A stretch of 64,000 bases of DNA from Symbiodinium natans (GCA_905221605.1 CAJNDS010002600.1:257501-321500); one strand, 5' to 3'. Positions 10,649-21,497 are shown, counted from the stretch's first letter. The notes: a model not told the origin generated them from the sequence alone. Numbers and translations are program-made.

Positions 10649-11632
10649 AACCATGCCGGGGAAGACCTGGCTTTGGGATATGGTGACCATGTTAACCCTG
10701 AAGCTCTGGCATTGGATTACATGGGTACCTGATGAGGCATCTGATTCCTTCATTCCCTCATCTTACTAAGTGTTCGGTCAAAAAGGTTCAAAGGTTTCTT
10801 GTCTAGTAGCTTTATTGCAAAGGTAAATCATACACCATATGGCTAGAGGCTATAAGGACCCCGATGAAAAATCGCAGCAGCTTTTGCGCTGAAACCCTCA
10901 ATCCTACACTCCTGTACAACGTCCATGTTCCTTCAAGCGCACACTGACAACTTGAGTATTTACTTTACATCAATGATTGCCTGAGGTCCTCTTATATAGA
11001 CACTCTCTTACTGGACCTATAGGAACAGAACTTTACAATCACGGTTCTGATACAGCAGTGTGCATGTATATGTATATGTATATATACATAATCGTTTTTA
11101 CCTCTACACAAAGTAAGTAACATGCTTTCGTTCATGCATCATCTGTAGGGATTCCAAGTAGCTTGCGGTACGAGGGACTAACGAAGTGGCAGCAGCATTC
11201 CTGAAGCGACTGTCGCTATCACAACCAATCATGGTACAATATATCCCCAACCCGAGTTCTAGCTACTAAGTCCATACAGTAGGGTTAGGGTTTAGGGTTT
11301 AGGGTTTAGTAGTTCAAGGGTACGGTTCAGAGGTTGAGGCTGTGTCGCTTCCTTACTCTTTGGAATCCGTGATAGAACCCTGCTATTCATTGTAATAGCC
11401 TTGATAGTACCTCTTTCATCCCCTATCGAACCAGTTTTTGAAGCCTTCTCTGACCTGGGAGTCGGCTGGGAGGGAGCCACTGAAGAGTTGCAAAGAGAGA
11501 GAGACCCTGAACCTTCAAAGCCCTCGGAAGTGCTAAGACCCTGAGCCCGCCAACACCTCCGACCGAGAGACAAGGAGAGCTCGACTAGAAAAAGGCAGAG
11601 AGGACAGCAAGCAGACATCCGCGGAACCTGCC
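10649..11632. other. Intergenic stretch upstream of the tail-anchored protein gene
   Basis: AT-richer than average, with TATATG/TATATA microsatellite at about 11060-11090, a short TTTAGGG array at 11283-11312, and purine-rich GAGAGA sequence near 11500 that is probably the 5' untranslated region of the next gene. No gene is recognised. Confidence 0.45.
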
Positions 11633-12906
11633 ATGGCAAGCTACCCTCCACCAGCTGAGGATGTGGAGTCAATCGTCACAGAATTGCATAAACTCTACAA
11701 GCGAAGGAGGTGGTTGCGTAACGAGTTCATGCAAGGCAGGTTGGTGGAAGATGGTGGGGGGACGAGCTGGAGGATACCATTCACCGGTCCCTAAGGCGAC
11801 TGCGTACAGCAATGGCCGGCCAGCTACACATCCCGACGCTCAAGTTCGCCGTACAAAAGAGAGACCCGGGAAACGGATTCAGGAAAAGAGAACTCAATTC
11901 GAACCTTCAGACTATGTCGCTCACTGCTCATTCCGGGGTCAAGGTCGTTCGTATTCAACGGGGACCTGCCACCCTCATCGAGACGCCACGGCACGATGAC
12001 TTCTTGAATCCTGGTAGAGGTTGCTAAAAAACAAAGCTTTTCCCCATCCAGCATATTTGTTGTTCACAGAAGTTCAGTAGAAGCAAGAGACCCCATCATG
12101 AACCTGCAGGTGATGTGTGCTGGGTGATTCCGATTGTGGCTGCTATAAAGGAGTTGACGGGTGATCTTGAACAGGACATGCTGGATGCTTTCGACGAATT
12201 CTACACGGTCACTGTGGATGGTGAGGACAGAAAAGTTTCCGTCAAGTCTGATACAGAACTTGGCAAGTTTCTAGACCTGTTTGCTGACGGAGGAAGGCAA
12301 TGTGTGAAACTTGCTTGGCTCCCAGCGCACTGCTACGACTATCCTCACGATGCCAAGCCCGCAGCATTGTGCACCGAGGATCAGGCGAAGGTGTTGCTTG
12401 AACGCCTTAAGACGACACCGCAATTCTGTGATCGGTTCCTGGTGGAAGATGGTCAGGGGGCGGAGCTTCAGTTGCGAGTCATGAACATGCGCCGTACATA
12501 CGGGGTCAGTCCCCTTGCGCTGTTTCATCCACCTGGGCTGCTTGAGATCCCTGAGCGGAAAACAACGATCGTCTTCCCGGGCACGCGCCTCGTCTTCCTG
12601 GTTTCAGCCCACGAACAGGTTGACAAAGAGTGCTGTCGATTGACCAGGTTGGAAGAGAACCAGCTGTTGAACATCGAACGGGTTCAGGTGTCCAAAGGCT
12701 TCACAGTCGCTTATCAGGAGAGCAGTCTGAAGGCGCTCCTAGACTTCACGATGGAGCTTGTAGTGCCGGGTCCGTCCAAAACCCGCAGGGCAAGAAGAAG
12801 TCAAGGCAAAAGAAAGAGGTGGAAACGTATTTTCGCGCTGTGTGCATGCGCGCTTTTGTTAGGGTTAGCCTTCCGACTTGCTTGGATTAAACACTTTGTT
12901 TGGTAG
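11633..12906 (+). CDS. Tail-anchored membrane protein, unrecognised; one frameshift and one intron
   Basis: Reconstructed as an ATG at 11633 (begins MASYPPPAEDVESIVTELHK), a probable missing G in the six-G run at 11756-11761, continued coding to 12013 (reads DELEDTIHRSLRRLRTAM just after the shift), an intron at 12014-12109 with a GTAGAG donor and a CAG|G acceptor, and a last exon at 12110-12906 ending in TAG. The joined product is about 390 residues. The first part is charged and helical. The C-terminus has a basic cluster (KTRRARRSQGKRKRWKR) and then one hydrophobic segment of about 18 residues (FALCACALLLGLAFRLAW) six residues from the end. That is the layout of a tail-anchored protein with a cytosolic body. 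The homopolymer position suggests an assembly error as much as a real mutation. No family recognised. Confidence 0.6.
12110..12906 (+). CDS. Main exon of the tail-anchored protein gene
   Basis: Begins after CTGCAG|G and runs 265 codons to the stop. The strand's only in-frame upstream stop lies inside the intron (12025), so the reading frame fits exon-only coding. Rich in paired Cys and hydrophobic strands in the middle; transmembrane anchor at the very end. Confidence 0.65.
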
Positions 12907-13286
12907 TGCTTGTGAAGTCTTGTGAAGGGATGTCAGCAGTGTGATCTTCCCGCGCTTCGCTTCGGACCTTTCAGCGCGAGGTCGGAAAAGGAGTGGCGTT
13001 GCTCAGTGAGTGGCCTTGTTTCAGATCTAGAGTTCAGGGCTGCCTTCTACAGCCTATAGAACACCCGCAAGACCCTGGAGGTTCAATGTTGGGGAGTTGA
13101 TTTGCAGTAAGAGGCTTTAGATGTTGGGGCTTTAGCCCTCAAGCCCTCAATCCCGAAACCTCTAGACTCACCCTCTGCGGCCAGAACTCGCAAGATTGAT
13201 CATCAACATGCCGGATCCAGGGCCTCCCCAGCCATGGTTTCCGAGCGGCCCCAAAACCCTAAACCCTAAACTTGAGAGACTGGGAG
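12907..13286. other. Stretch downstream of the tail-anchored protein gene
   Basis: No firm gene. 13180-13250 is open on the plus strand (RTRKIDHQHAGSRASPAMVS) just upstream of the candidate last exon at 13287 and may be a preceding exon. Confidence 0.35.
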
Positions 13287-13375
13287 GCTTGTTCATGCTG
13301 TTGAATCGAAGGGTCATGATGGTCACCTCAACTTTGCGCGAAACTGGCCTTGATCTTGACAAGACAGCCGACTAG
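13287..13375 (+). CDS. Candidate last exon, unrecognised
   Basis: After GGGAG|G it reads LFMLLNRRVMMVTSTLRETG and LDLDKTAD, then TAG. Good protein-like composition but only one exon is visible with confidence. Confidence 0.35.
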
Positions 13376-13661
13376 TTCTTAGCCGGGAATTCAGGAATGA
13401 GGTACCTTGTATGTCCCTATAGCCCCTTTTAGAGATTGCTAAGGGCGCCTAGTTCCCTGTTCCCTCATTCAGTACGAAGAACCAGAGAAAAATCTACGAG
13501 GAAATGGAGCTACAGGCACCCCCGACTCAATCTCGCATAATGCTTTCACGATACTTCACGGAGCCTCAAGGAAATGGGGCCCGCGGCGGCATTACGCAAA
13601 GCTACGTTGCACGGCAAGTCTCGGCAGGGTGAGGAATGATGATGTCATAAACTAACTAACC

Positions 13662-13740
13662 GGTTCATCTGTTCAGAACTCAGCGCTAACTCCCAACAAA
13701 TTACAGTAACAGGTTCATCTGTTCAGAACTCAGCCCTAAC
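13662..13740. repeat. Direct duplication, 29 bp unit, 50 bp period
   Basis: GGTTCATCTGTTCAGAACTC followed by AGCGCTAAC or AGCCCTAAC occurs at 13662-13690 and again at 13712-13740 with one difference. The intervening spacer is CAACAAATTACAGTAACA-like. Confidence 0.8.
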
Positions 13741-13757
13741 CCTCGCACCAGCTCAAG

Positions 13758-13822
13758 GAACTGCCGAGGAGCGCACGGCGTGGGAGAAGTACTTGAATCT
13801 GGCGATGGAGGCCTTGATATAT
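13758..13822 (+). CDS. Candidate exon (TAEERTAWEKYLNLAMEALI)
   Basis: Follows GCTCAAG|G and ends before GTTAAG at a codon boundary. The stop-free frame is strongly protein-like, with an amphipathic helix pattern (EERTAWEKYLNLAMEAL). Followed at once by a CCCTAAA array, as many exons here are. Confidence 0.45.
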
Positions 13823-13841
13823 GTTAAGCAACCTGAAACCC

Positions 13842-13905
13842 TGAATCCTGACCCTAAACCCTAAGCCCTAAACTCTAAACCCTAAACCCTAAACCCTAAA
13901 CCCTG
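13842..13905 (-). repeat. Interstitial telomere-type array (CCCTAAA)n
   Basis: About eight units with variants, starting 20 bp after the candidate exon end at 13822. Confidence 0.8.
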
Positions 13906-14175
13906 CCAAGGGCTTGAGGTAAGGGTTTAGGGTTTCGCGTTCGGGTTCAGGCTGAGGCCCCATCTGTCGAGAGGGTGTCATGCCCCGGCAAACCTATACC
14001 GTGGAGTCGTGTTTCGGGCTTAGGGTCTCGCACAGATTTGCGGGGCTCTTGCTTGTTTTCGATCCTAAACCCTAAGCCCGAAACCCTAAAACACAAAACC
14101 CTAAACCGAGTTTTGTTGGGGGGCTGGGCAACCTCCCACTGGGTCACGGCTTCCGTAAAGAACTCTTTTCAGCTT

Positions 14176-14249
14176 ATGTTAGGCAAGCTTTCCTTGCTTG
14201 TTGTCTTCGCGGCTTGTTGTTCCCGCGGGGCCAGTTTCTTGCTTTTTTG
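14176..14249 (+). CDS. Possible first exon with signal peptide
   Basis: ATG at 14176 opens MLGKLSLLVVFAACCSRGAS, a short basic start, hydrophobic core and small residues near a possible cleavage point. It could start a secreted protein; the remaining exons were not found. A CA dinucleotide run follows at 14283-14300. Confidence 0.25.
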
Positions 14250-14299
14250 GGCTCCCCTATCAAGCAAAACATGAAACACACGCGCACACACACACACAC

Positions 14300-15059
14300 A
14301 ACAAGAACACGACACATCGAATGAGAAGCAGATACCCACAACAAATCTGGCCCATCCACCGTTCTGATGATTACAACTTAGTATGCTTATATGTTTCATA
14401 CGATGAGATATACATAGATTCTTGATGATTCTGACTATGATTCTAATGGGTACTTTGGGGCCAGGCAGACCTTAAAGCATCCGGCAAAAGAGCCTCGCTG
14501 TTCTGTACCCGCCCAGAGAGGTGCTGGTTCCCGAAAGCGAGCGGGCTGAGCGGGATGCGGCCAAGGCTGGTTTAGGGTTGGGGTTGCGGGATGACCATAC
14601 TCCCTGTACTGAACCCCTATATTGAAATAATCCTTATCAATGTTTCGGGTTGAGAGTTCAGGGTTTGGGGATCTTCCCTTTTCTAAAATTATCCCTATCA
14701 AGGGTATCTGAATCACAAACCCTTTCAGGGTTCGTAGGTGCTAAGGCTCATCAGCACGGGTTTAATTTGGGTGGTTTAGGCTTATGAGCTTCACAGGGTA
14801 CAACGTGTTGAGATCTCGGTGTAGATGTTACCGTATGTCATCATGGGGGCTTAGCTGGATATTATCCTAAACAAGTTCGCTGACGTGATCTTTTTAGGAG
14901 GAATTTTAGGCAGCTTTTTCAAGTTTAGCCACGCGAGGTCTTCGGGTCCTAAACCCGAGACCCTAACTCACAATTCCACATCCCCAAAACCTCCAAGAAG
15001 CACCCCCCCCCCCCCCCCCCCCCCACCCCCCCCCCCCCCCCACCCCCCCCCCGTTGCAG
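14300..15059. repeat. Intergenic or intronic repeat stretch ending in a C tract
   Basis: Contains a dispersed repeat (CCCTATATTGAAATAATCC and related at 14610-14720), degenerate telomere units, and a near-pure C tract of about 48 bases at 15003-15052 that leads straight into the acceptor GTTGCAG|G at 15059. Confidence 0.6.
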
Positions 15060-15123
15060 GCGTCGCAGGCGTCGCATCGTGCACAAGAGGTAGAGGAGCG
15101 CCGGGCCCTGAATGAGGAGCCGG
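15060..15123 (+). CDS. Candidate exon (ASQASHRAQEVEERRALNEE)
   Basis: Preceded by a long C tract as polypyrimidine tract and TTGCAG|G; followed by a GC donor GCAAGA. The frame gives a charged helical segment, ASQASHRAQEVEERRALNEE then PG. Strong composition for an exon, protein unknown. Confidence 0.45.
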
Positions 15124-15549
15124 GCAAGAGTTTGCGGGGTTTAGGGTTTAGGATTCAGGCCTTTCGTGCAAGATTCAGTCGTTGAGCTGGCGCTCGCCGA
15201 GCTTAGGTTAACTCGGCTGTTGAATCTTGGAGTATTGTGGTTTTCACTCGTGAGCGCATTCGTACGCGACCGTGGATTTGGGCTTCAGCTCGCCAATGCT
15301 TGAGGTTCATTTTTTGTTCAGTTGCTTGACCCCCCCTTATACAAGTTGCATATGTATGATATATATATAGTATCGTTTATGATTTAGTCGAGCATTTTCC
15401 TGCTTAAGGGTTTCTTCTCAAGTAACGAAGTCAGGAAGTAAGTACGTCACAAAAACTCGAAGCTGCCATTTCGTAAGAAGGTCCATGGCACACAAGCCCG
15501 ACGGTATACTATACATTCAATATTGTACATTGTTGCTGTCAGATACAAG

Positions 15550-15602
<53 letters not shown>

Positions 15603-15636
15603 GCCTATAAAACCCTGGATACCCAAAACACCCCAG
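15124..15636. repeat. Intron-like stretch with (GTAA)n microsatellite
   Basis: Contains a TA-rich patch near 15355-15375 and about 13 tandem copies of a four-base unit (AAGT/GTAA) at 15549-15601. No further gene feature is evident. Confidence 0.7.
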
Positions 15637-15701
15637 GAGCGCAAGAAGCGCCTCTCGGAGGGTCTGGGGATGCGCTTTACAGCCGAGGCACCGTTTGGGA
15701 A
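15637..15701 (+). CDS. Candidate exon (ERKKRLSEGLGMRFTAEAPF)
   Basis: Follows CCCCAG|G and ends GAA|GTTTCG. The frame gives ERKKRLSEGLGMRFTAEAPF then GK. It probably belongs to the same gene as 15060-15123, though the phases require another exon between. Confidence 0.45.
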
Positions 15702-17237
15702 GTTTCGGGGGTTTAGGGTTTCGGGTTTCGGGTGAGGAAAGTTTAGGGGCTCAGGAAAGATGAACGGTCATAGGGTTTAGGAAGCTAAGTGCTGAGGAAC
15801 GATAAAGGTTTAGGAGGTTTCGGGCTTTGGGGTTTTTAGGGGCTTGCTTAGCAGGGTTGTTAGGCTCTTCAAGATGAGAGGGTGTACTGGATCTGAAAGT
15901 TCAACGGCTCTAGAGCCCATGACAAATTTGTCTAAACCCTGAACCCTGAAACGAACGATTTGGGGACTTAGGATTTGGCTTGTGGACATGGGGTTTCGGA
16001 GGCTTCCGAGCCCTGGAGGCCCCGAAACGTGGGATAACGGGGGTTGTTTCGTTGTTTCTCCTTCCCTCTGTACTCGGAGCTGAGAATCCGCCTAGCTCCT
16101 GCTGTGCACCTGACCACAGCCCATGTCGACAAGCACAAATCAACTCCGTTGCGCGCGTCGCCACCATAGCCTCATTCGTCCAGCCCTCTCGCATATTGCC
16201 TCGAGCTCCCCCTGCCACTCCGTCTAACACTCAGTCCTGAACCTGGATGCCATAGGCTCTCTATCCATCCACCAGCACAGGTGAATGTTGGATTCTCGGA
16301 GACCTCGGTGTTTAGACCCAAAAAACCCTGCGCCCTACACCCGGAAACTTCGCAGAGTCAGCCGCCCCACTCATTGTCTCGGCCGGTGCCTCAAGCGCGC
16401 CGGCAGACATCGCGCCTGCATGCAGGGACAAGCATCAAGGGATAACAAGGGGCGAGTTACAAAAGTGCAGGCTCGGGCTAACAGGTTTAGGAAGATGAGT
16501 CAGCATGGCCTTTTTTTGTGTACCAAGCACCTTGACTGCCAACACACCCAGGCTGCCTGAACTCCCCCCCACCCCGCCACCGCCAAAAAGGAACCATCAA
16601 GCCCCAAACCCCACAAGCTCTGAATTAGTCTATAAGGTTGAAACCCTGCACTCAAATCTGTCAGGCGATGGTAGCCCGCGGCACGTGAAGAAAGGCCCAT
16701 GGCCCATGACCAATTGAGGATTCGAGCTTCTCTGTTCACGGTAGGGTTGACTCAGGGCACGGTTTGAAGCACTTATATATGGCTCCGGTCAGTGTATGAG
16801 TGAAGCTCTGCACAGGGTGGGGCTTCAGGGCTCTGGGGCTGTTGGAGGGGTTCTGACGTCAGGAGTTTCGGGCATATCCAAACCCTTCTTGCCTGCGCCC
16901 AAAACCCGAAGACTGGACCAAGGCCCTTGAGCCCTAAACAGGCCGGTGGATGGAGTGAGGCTAGGAGGACATCCCTGAAGCCGTGCGCGGTAAAACCCTG
17001 AAGCCTTGACAACCCTAGAGCAACCCGATCCTACACAAGCCCTAGAGAAACCTTGCGCCCCAAACCCTACAAACTCTACAAACCCTATATTATAAACCCT
17101 GTAAGCCCTACAAACCCTACAGACCCTATAATCCCTACAAACCCACTCAGAACCCCCGCAAGCCCGATAATCCCCACAAGTCCTCTGAACCCTATAGTCC
17201 ATACAAAAACCCTCGTGCCGGAGCCTTTCGCGCCCAG
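15702..17237. other. Region without a confident gene
   Basis: Degenerate telomere units up to 15850. At 15910-16240 both strands are open (minus reads REGWTNEAMVATRATELICA; plus reads INSVARVATIASFVQPSR) and no choice can be made. 16285-16560 has a basic plus-strand frame without splice support. 17055-17215 is a degenerate CCCTAYA repeat, with open frames due to the repeat. Confidence 0.35.
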
Positions 17238-17302
17238 GTCCCGACTTGCTTCGCATGTGGGCAAAACAGGGCTTGAGCCGAAGGTCTGTGCTTCCGTTCA
17301 AG
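17238..17302 (+). CDS. Candidate exon (PDLLRMWAKQGLSRRSVLPF)
   Basis: After CGCCCAG|G the frame reads PDLLRMWAKQGLSRRSVLPF then K, and runs into telomere-like G-rich sequence. The 3' boundary is uncertain (GA-type donor AA|GATAAG or earlier). Confidence 0.35.
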
Positions 17303-17437
17303 ATAAGGGGGTTCAGGGGGTTTGGGGGTTTGGGGGGTTTACCAAAGGTTCAGGGTTTAGGGTAGGTAAGGGTTTGGGGGTGTTCGGGGGGGTTTAGGGT
17401 TTAGGCTCCCGTGAAAGTTTGGAGATTGCACACGCTC

Positions 17438-17442
17438 CCCCC

Positions 17443-17493
<51 letters not shown>

Positions 17494-17495
17494 AA
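17438..17495. repeat. C tract followed by A tract
   Basis: About 45 C residues and then about 12 A residues, immediately upstream of a candidate exon. Such tracts precede or follow several candidate exons in the window. Confidence 0.85.
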
Positions 17496-17554
17496 GTCCC
17501 AAAACCAGAGCCCAAACCCAAAATGGGCTGGATTGCGGCTCAAGTTGCAGCAAG

Positions 17555-17638
17555 GCTGCCAGACCAACAGCATGCAAGACACGCAAGCCTAAGAAGCTTG
17601 AGCACCTGAAGCGCGTGCTCAGACCAGCGCCTTGGTAG
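17555..17638 (+). CDS. Candidate last exon, basic C-terminus
   Basis: Follows GCAAG|G and encodes AARPTACKTRKPKKLEHLKR and VLRPAPW before TAG. Lys/Arg-rich, unrecognised. Confidence 0.4.
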   Translation, partial: AARPTACKTRKPKKLEHLKRVLRPAPW

Positions 17639-18598
17639 TACTGCTTCGGATCCTCAGCAATCACCGTCCGGGGGTTCAGGGTTCAAAGGCTTAGGGTTTT
17701 TGGGTTTTTGGATTTAGGGATATTTAGGGTTTTAGGTTTATTTTTTGGATTTAGGGATATTCAGGGTTTAGGGTTTATAAGGTTTGTTGACGGATCTTAA
17801 ACCCCGGCTCTGACATGAGATCGTGACCCACTGGGGGGCCATGGCTTCGCTACAATGCGAACTCCAGGCCATCCTCCTCAGCCTGAAAGCGAACGCATGC
17901 GGGGGGGGGGGGGGAAAAATGGTGGTTTCCGAAATTGGGATACCTTATTGGGGTCCTCCTTACTAAAAGGGAATCCTATTTTGGGGGGTCTAGTTTAGGG
18001 GTCCCCCTTGTTTCGCAAACCTCCAAGTTGGGAAATACAAAAGGTTGTTATGCCCCAGAATGCAGTAAATCCATGCATGGCATAAAAGGGGCACGGCATA
18101 CAAGGGTACCCCTAATCGACCCCCCTCCCCCCCAAACCGTAACCCCAAACTTCAATCCCTAAGCCCTGAATCCTCAACTCCGAAACCCTAAACCCCAAAC
18201 CCCAAACCCCAAACCCTAAACCCTAAACCCTAAACCCCTCTCGACCAGGCCGCCGTCTGACGCACTCGCGCGACTCTGCGGAGGACGCCCAGTGGGGTTC
18301 TCTATGCCCCAAGCATCCCCAAACCCCTCAACGAAGAAACTCAGCCTAAAGGTTTAGGGTTTAGGGTTTCGGGTTTAGGGTTTAGGGTTTAGGGGGTTCT
18401 TATAACTAATTACCCCCCGCCCCCCCCTCCCAAACGTGAAGCCTAAAGGTTCCGAGGTTCCTCAACCCTCAAACCCCCAACCCTCAACCCTCAACCCACC
18501 TGAACCCCCAACCCTCAGCCCTCAACAGGTTTAGGGTTTAGGGTTTAGGGTTTAGGGGGTTCTTATAACTAATTACCCCCCCTTTGGAGGACTTCCAG
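17639..18598. repeat. Telomere-like and dispersed repeats
   Basis: TTTAGGG variants with TTTTT insertions at 17690-17790, a G run at 17900-17913, a dispersed repeat at 17925-18030 (GGATACCTTATTGGGGTCC), and telomere-type arrays at 18175-18238, 18350-18391 and 18530-18560. The 37 bp phrase ending TCTTATAACTAATTACCCCC occurs twice (near 18389 and 18557). A possible exon is at 18249-18290 (RRLTHSRDSAEDAQW). Confidence 0.6.
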
Positions 18599-18674
18599 GC
18601 TGAAGAGGCCCCGATCGATGAGCCTCGGCCGTCCGCCAGGGACGCGCAGCGGCCCTGCAGGGGCCCAAGCCTGG
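18599..18674 (+). CDS. Penultimate exon of the gene ending at 19939
   Basis: Follows TTCCAG|G and ends CTG G|GTCTCC. It reads AEEAPIDEPRPSARDAQRPC then RGPSL, and its last G joins GC GTG at 18948 to keep frame (SLG then VLLDRASLW). The intron between them carries a MITE (18699-18802). Confidence 0.5.
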
Positions 18675-18698
18675 GTCTCCTCATACGCTCGGTTTAAC

Positions 18699-18802
18699 TT
18701 TGTCATAGTTGGGTAACATTTTACATTTTTTAAGGGTGCTTAAACCCAATACTGTAAGGAAGGAAATTTTTGGTTCTTAATGTTATCCCAACAATGAACT
18801 AG
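18699..18802. mobile_element. MITE-like element, family B, copy 2, in an intron
   Basis: 104 bp, with the same ends as the element at 5788-5890: TTTGTCATAGTTGGG at the left and CCCAACAATGAACTAG at the right. It lies inside the 273 bp intron 18675-18947. Confidence 0.55.
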
Positions 18803-18947
18803 TTTAGGGAAGGGTTCTTCAGGGTGTTTTAGGGGCTTTTACAGGGGCTTCACAGGGGCCTCAAGGGATTTGGAGGTTTTTTGGGGGTTTGGGGCTGCGC
18901 GCTGTCCCCGTACCCCTTTCAGCCCCTTAAGTCCTGACATCGCCAAG

Positions 18948-19939
18948 GCGTGCTCTTGGACCGCGCCTCCTTGTGGGGCGCCGTGTCGCGCTTTGGGCGT
19001 TCGCCCCGCTGCTCGGACTCGGACTCGGAGGTTGAGGCAGAGGTCCCCGCCTCCTTTAAAGAGGAGCCGGTGTGGGAGACCAGGACGCAGGAGTATGGCT
19101 TGGAGGATCCCAAGGAGCTGGCCTTTGACCTGTCTCCCAGCTTCTGCAGCAGCCTGGGAGCGGACCCGGGCAGTAACCAGGAGACCGCGGAGGACTTTGA
19201 GTCCCACTCTGCGCTACAGGCGGAGCCCGAGAGTCATGAGCAACACAGGGGCCAGGCCTTGCCAATGTGTGTAGAGCAGCCAAGCTACACTCCAAGCAAG
19301 CCTGAAGGGGGGGACCTGGCGTCTGCTGTGGACATGTTAGTATCTCAGCCCCGATATGCCTTTCAGAGCCCAGACGATGCGCAAGCGGCGTGCGAAGTCG
19401 AGGCAGAGACCGACGCTGCTCCGGAAAGGCCCGGCCCGATTATTCCAGAGACCGATATGCCCATGCCAGCGTTCCGGGGTCGGAATGCTGACCGGTCTAT
19501 TCAGTCTATTCGCGGCGAGATGCCTGACCTGCACCTTCACGGTGATGCCTTTGTTCTCAGCAACCCGCTGAGGGACGAGATGTCAGCTCCTCACTGCATG
19601 TTTGGACGATCGCATGTTAATATCCTGGCTCGCCCCGAGTTCTTGCATGGCCCTTACAGGATTCGCCGGTCGGAGTCTGCACCCAACTTCATGGTCCTCA
19701 TCGGCCGGGGTAACTGCGTCGCCAAGCCGGCCAAAGGAGCTGGAGCGACCATGGAGCCCGCGAGGATCAGTGGAGCTAGCGCTGCTTCCCGCAGTTCGTC
19801 GCTGTGGGATGTTGACAGCACCCAGTCGCTGAGCCCCAGAGCACAGCCAGCGCCGCCTGCGGCACAAGACCCGCCGGCCAGAGCCAGCTGTGCCAGGGAT
19901 GCGCAGGCCGGGTTCTTCCGAAACACCTCGTTGAACTAA
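18948..19939 (+). CDS. Hypothetical protein, last exon, acidic Ser-rich
   Basis: Opens after GCCAAG|G and stays open for 330 codons to TAA. The product is hydrophilic and acidic at first (CSDSDSEVEAEVPASFKEEP), mostly disordered in composition, with a conserved-looking patch RIRRSESAPNFM near residue 245 and a Pro/Ala-rich end. The SESAPNF-type patch resembles a regulatory phosphosite motif, but no domain is recognised. It joins the exon at 18599-18674 in frame. More upstream exons should exist. Confidence 0.6.
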
Positions 19940-21161
19940 TACTGATATAAGATGCCCAGCCGTAGTGCCTGTAAGATTCCCCGTCTTGCGAAAAAGGGGC
20001 CCATTTTGTTCCAAGGCAGCTGCTACCCTTGAGCCCCCAGACTTAACCTCGAAGCCTGAACTTGTGGGGCCATGGAGATATTTTGTATATTTCTATTTTA
20101 TATTTCATTTTACCTGGGTTTGGATGTACCCCCTTATACTAACAGTTACTCTCATCCCGATTAAGGACTGTTAGTATAAGGGAGAACATCTCAAATCTTG
20201 GTTAGTAAGTCCGGTGGGCTTTACAGTGACACGGGCGTCCGGGGAGGTTGAGCTCGAGCTAGCGCACGAAGCGATCGAGCACGACCCGGAATGCCTAGAA
20301 CTTCCCCGAGAGGACCTCCACCCTGGGATCTGTCTCAGGCTTCGGGGTTTGGGGTTTGGGGTTTAGGGTTTAGGGCTTAGGGCTTAGGGCTTAGTAGGGT
20401 TAAGGCGGTTAAGGGCTTAGGGGTGAATTACGGCGGTAGGATTTAGGATTAATGGCTTTCGAAGCAATGCCCCAAAGCGCCTAAAGCCAACATCTGCCAA
20501 CGCTTGCCAGGAGGCTTCGCCCAACTCTCTTTCCCCAATGGACCTGAGGTCTGGCTCCTGGTTTTTTTGTTCACATCTGGATGCTTTTTCTTTCGGTTTG
20601 TGTAGGGCTGAGGCTTGAGAGGTTTAGGGCTCATGGCTGTTTTTCCTTCTTTTTTTTTGGGGGCGGGGGGGGGGGGGGGGGGAGATCGGTGGCGCTTCAG
20701 TTTGAGGGGGTTTAGGAGCTTGAGGGGGTGACAAAGATCAGGGTCGAGCTTATCAGCTTGGACGCCCAGTGGCAGCTTTTTTGGGAAATGTAACCCGTTT
20801 GTGTTTGTCATCGCCATGAGGAATTCCGAACTTTTGGGCTCCGCCGAAGCGCCTCTGCTTCTTTCAGGGGTTCGGTGATTGGGTGATTGGTTTCGTCACC
20901 AAGGTGCTTCGGAGTTCGCCTCAAACCCCTAAGCCCTTTGAGATTTGCAAGTTTAGGTGTGTTCGGTGCAGTGGGTTGAGAGTTCAAGAGTTCTCGACCC
21001 GAACCTTGAAGCCAAAACCCTAAACTCCAAACCCCAAATCCCAACCCCCAACACCCCCTCCACTCCCAACCCCGAACCCCTCAACCCCACACCCCTTAAA
21101 CTCCTAACCCACACCCAACCCAACCCCAAATCCCCTCCCTCCAAACTCTTGGCGTCCGGAG
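19940..21161. other. Mostly repeat and low-complexity sequence
   Basis: Holds the MITE at 20120-20194, telomere variants at 20340-20400, a G tract near 20655-20682, and C-rich AACCCC low-complexity at 21010-21140. A minus-strand frame at 20449-20600 (KKKHPDVNKKTRSQTSGPLG) is protein-like but unsupported. Confidence 0.4.
20120..20194. mobile_element. hAT-like MITE, family A, copy 2 (degenerate)
   Basis: Shares the core CCCCTTATACTAACAGT and its inverse ACTGTTAGTATAAGGG with copies 1 and 3. Ends are eroded (TTGGATGT and ACATCTCAA). Flanks ACCTGGGT and ATCTTGGT match at six of eight positions, so this copy is older. Confidence 0.6.
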
Positions 21162-21249
21162 GTTGCTGGACGAGGCCTGTGAAGCCTCACCTTCTTCTTC
21201 GGCCTCGCCGCCGCCCCGCCGCTGCTTCGACCTTCGGCGGCAGTTTTGG
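21162..21249 (+). CDS. Candidate exon (LLDEACEASPSSSASPPPRR)
   Basis: Follows TCCGGAG|G and ends TTTTGG|GCAAGT, a strong GC donor. The frame gives LLDEACEASPSSSASPPPRR and CFDLRRQFW. Unrecognised, but both boundaries fit the rules seen in the GH3 gene. Confidence 0.45.
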
Positions 21250-21497
21250 GCAAGTTGCATAAAGCCTGGCAAGCTGTAGGTTGGGTTTACGGGTTTTGGG
21301 TTTTGGGGTTTTGGGTTTTGGGGTTTAAACGGTAAACTTGGTAAACGGTTTGGGTTTTCCTCGTTGGGGGGCAGCCTGGTTGAGGGACCTGAAGCGCCTT
21401 CATGGCCATGGTACGTGAAGATCTCCAAACATGTTCTGACATGTTGAATCTCCACACTGTTGGACTGCTTCTTATGTTCAATGTCCCTAAACCCCAA

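Noticed and set aside
17053-17397. Plus-strand frame of 114 codons rich in Pro, Thr and Asn
   Set aside because: Degenerate CCCTAYA repeat read as protein; only the part around 17238-17302 looks like an exon.
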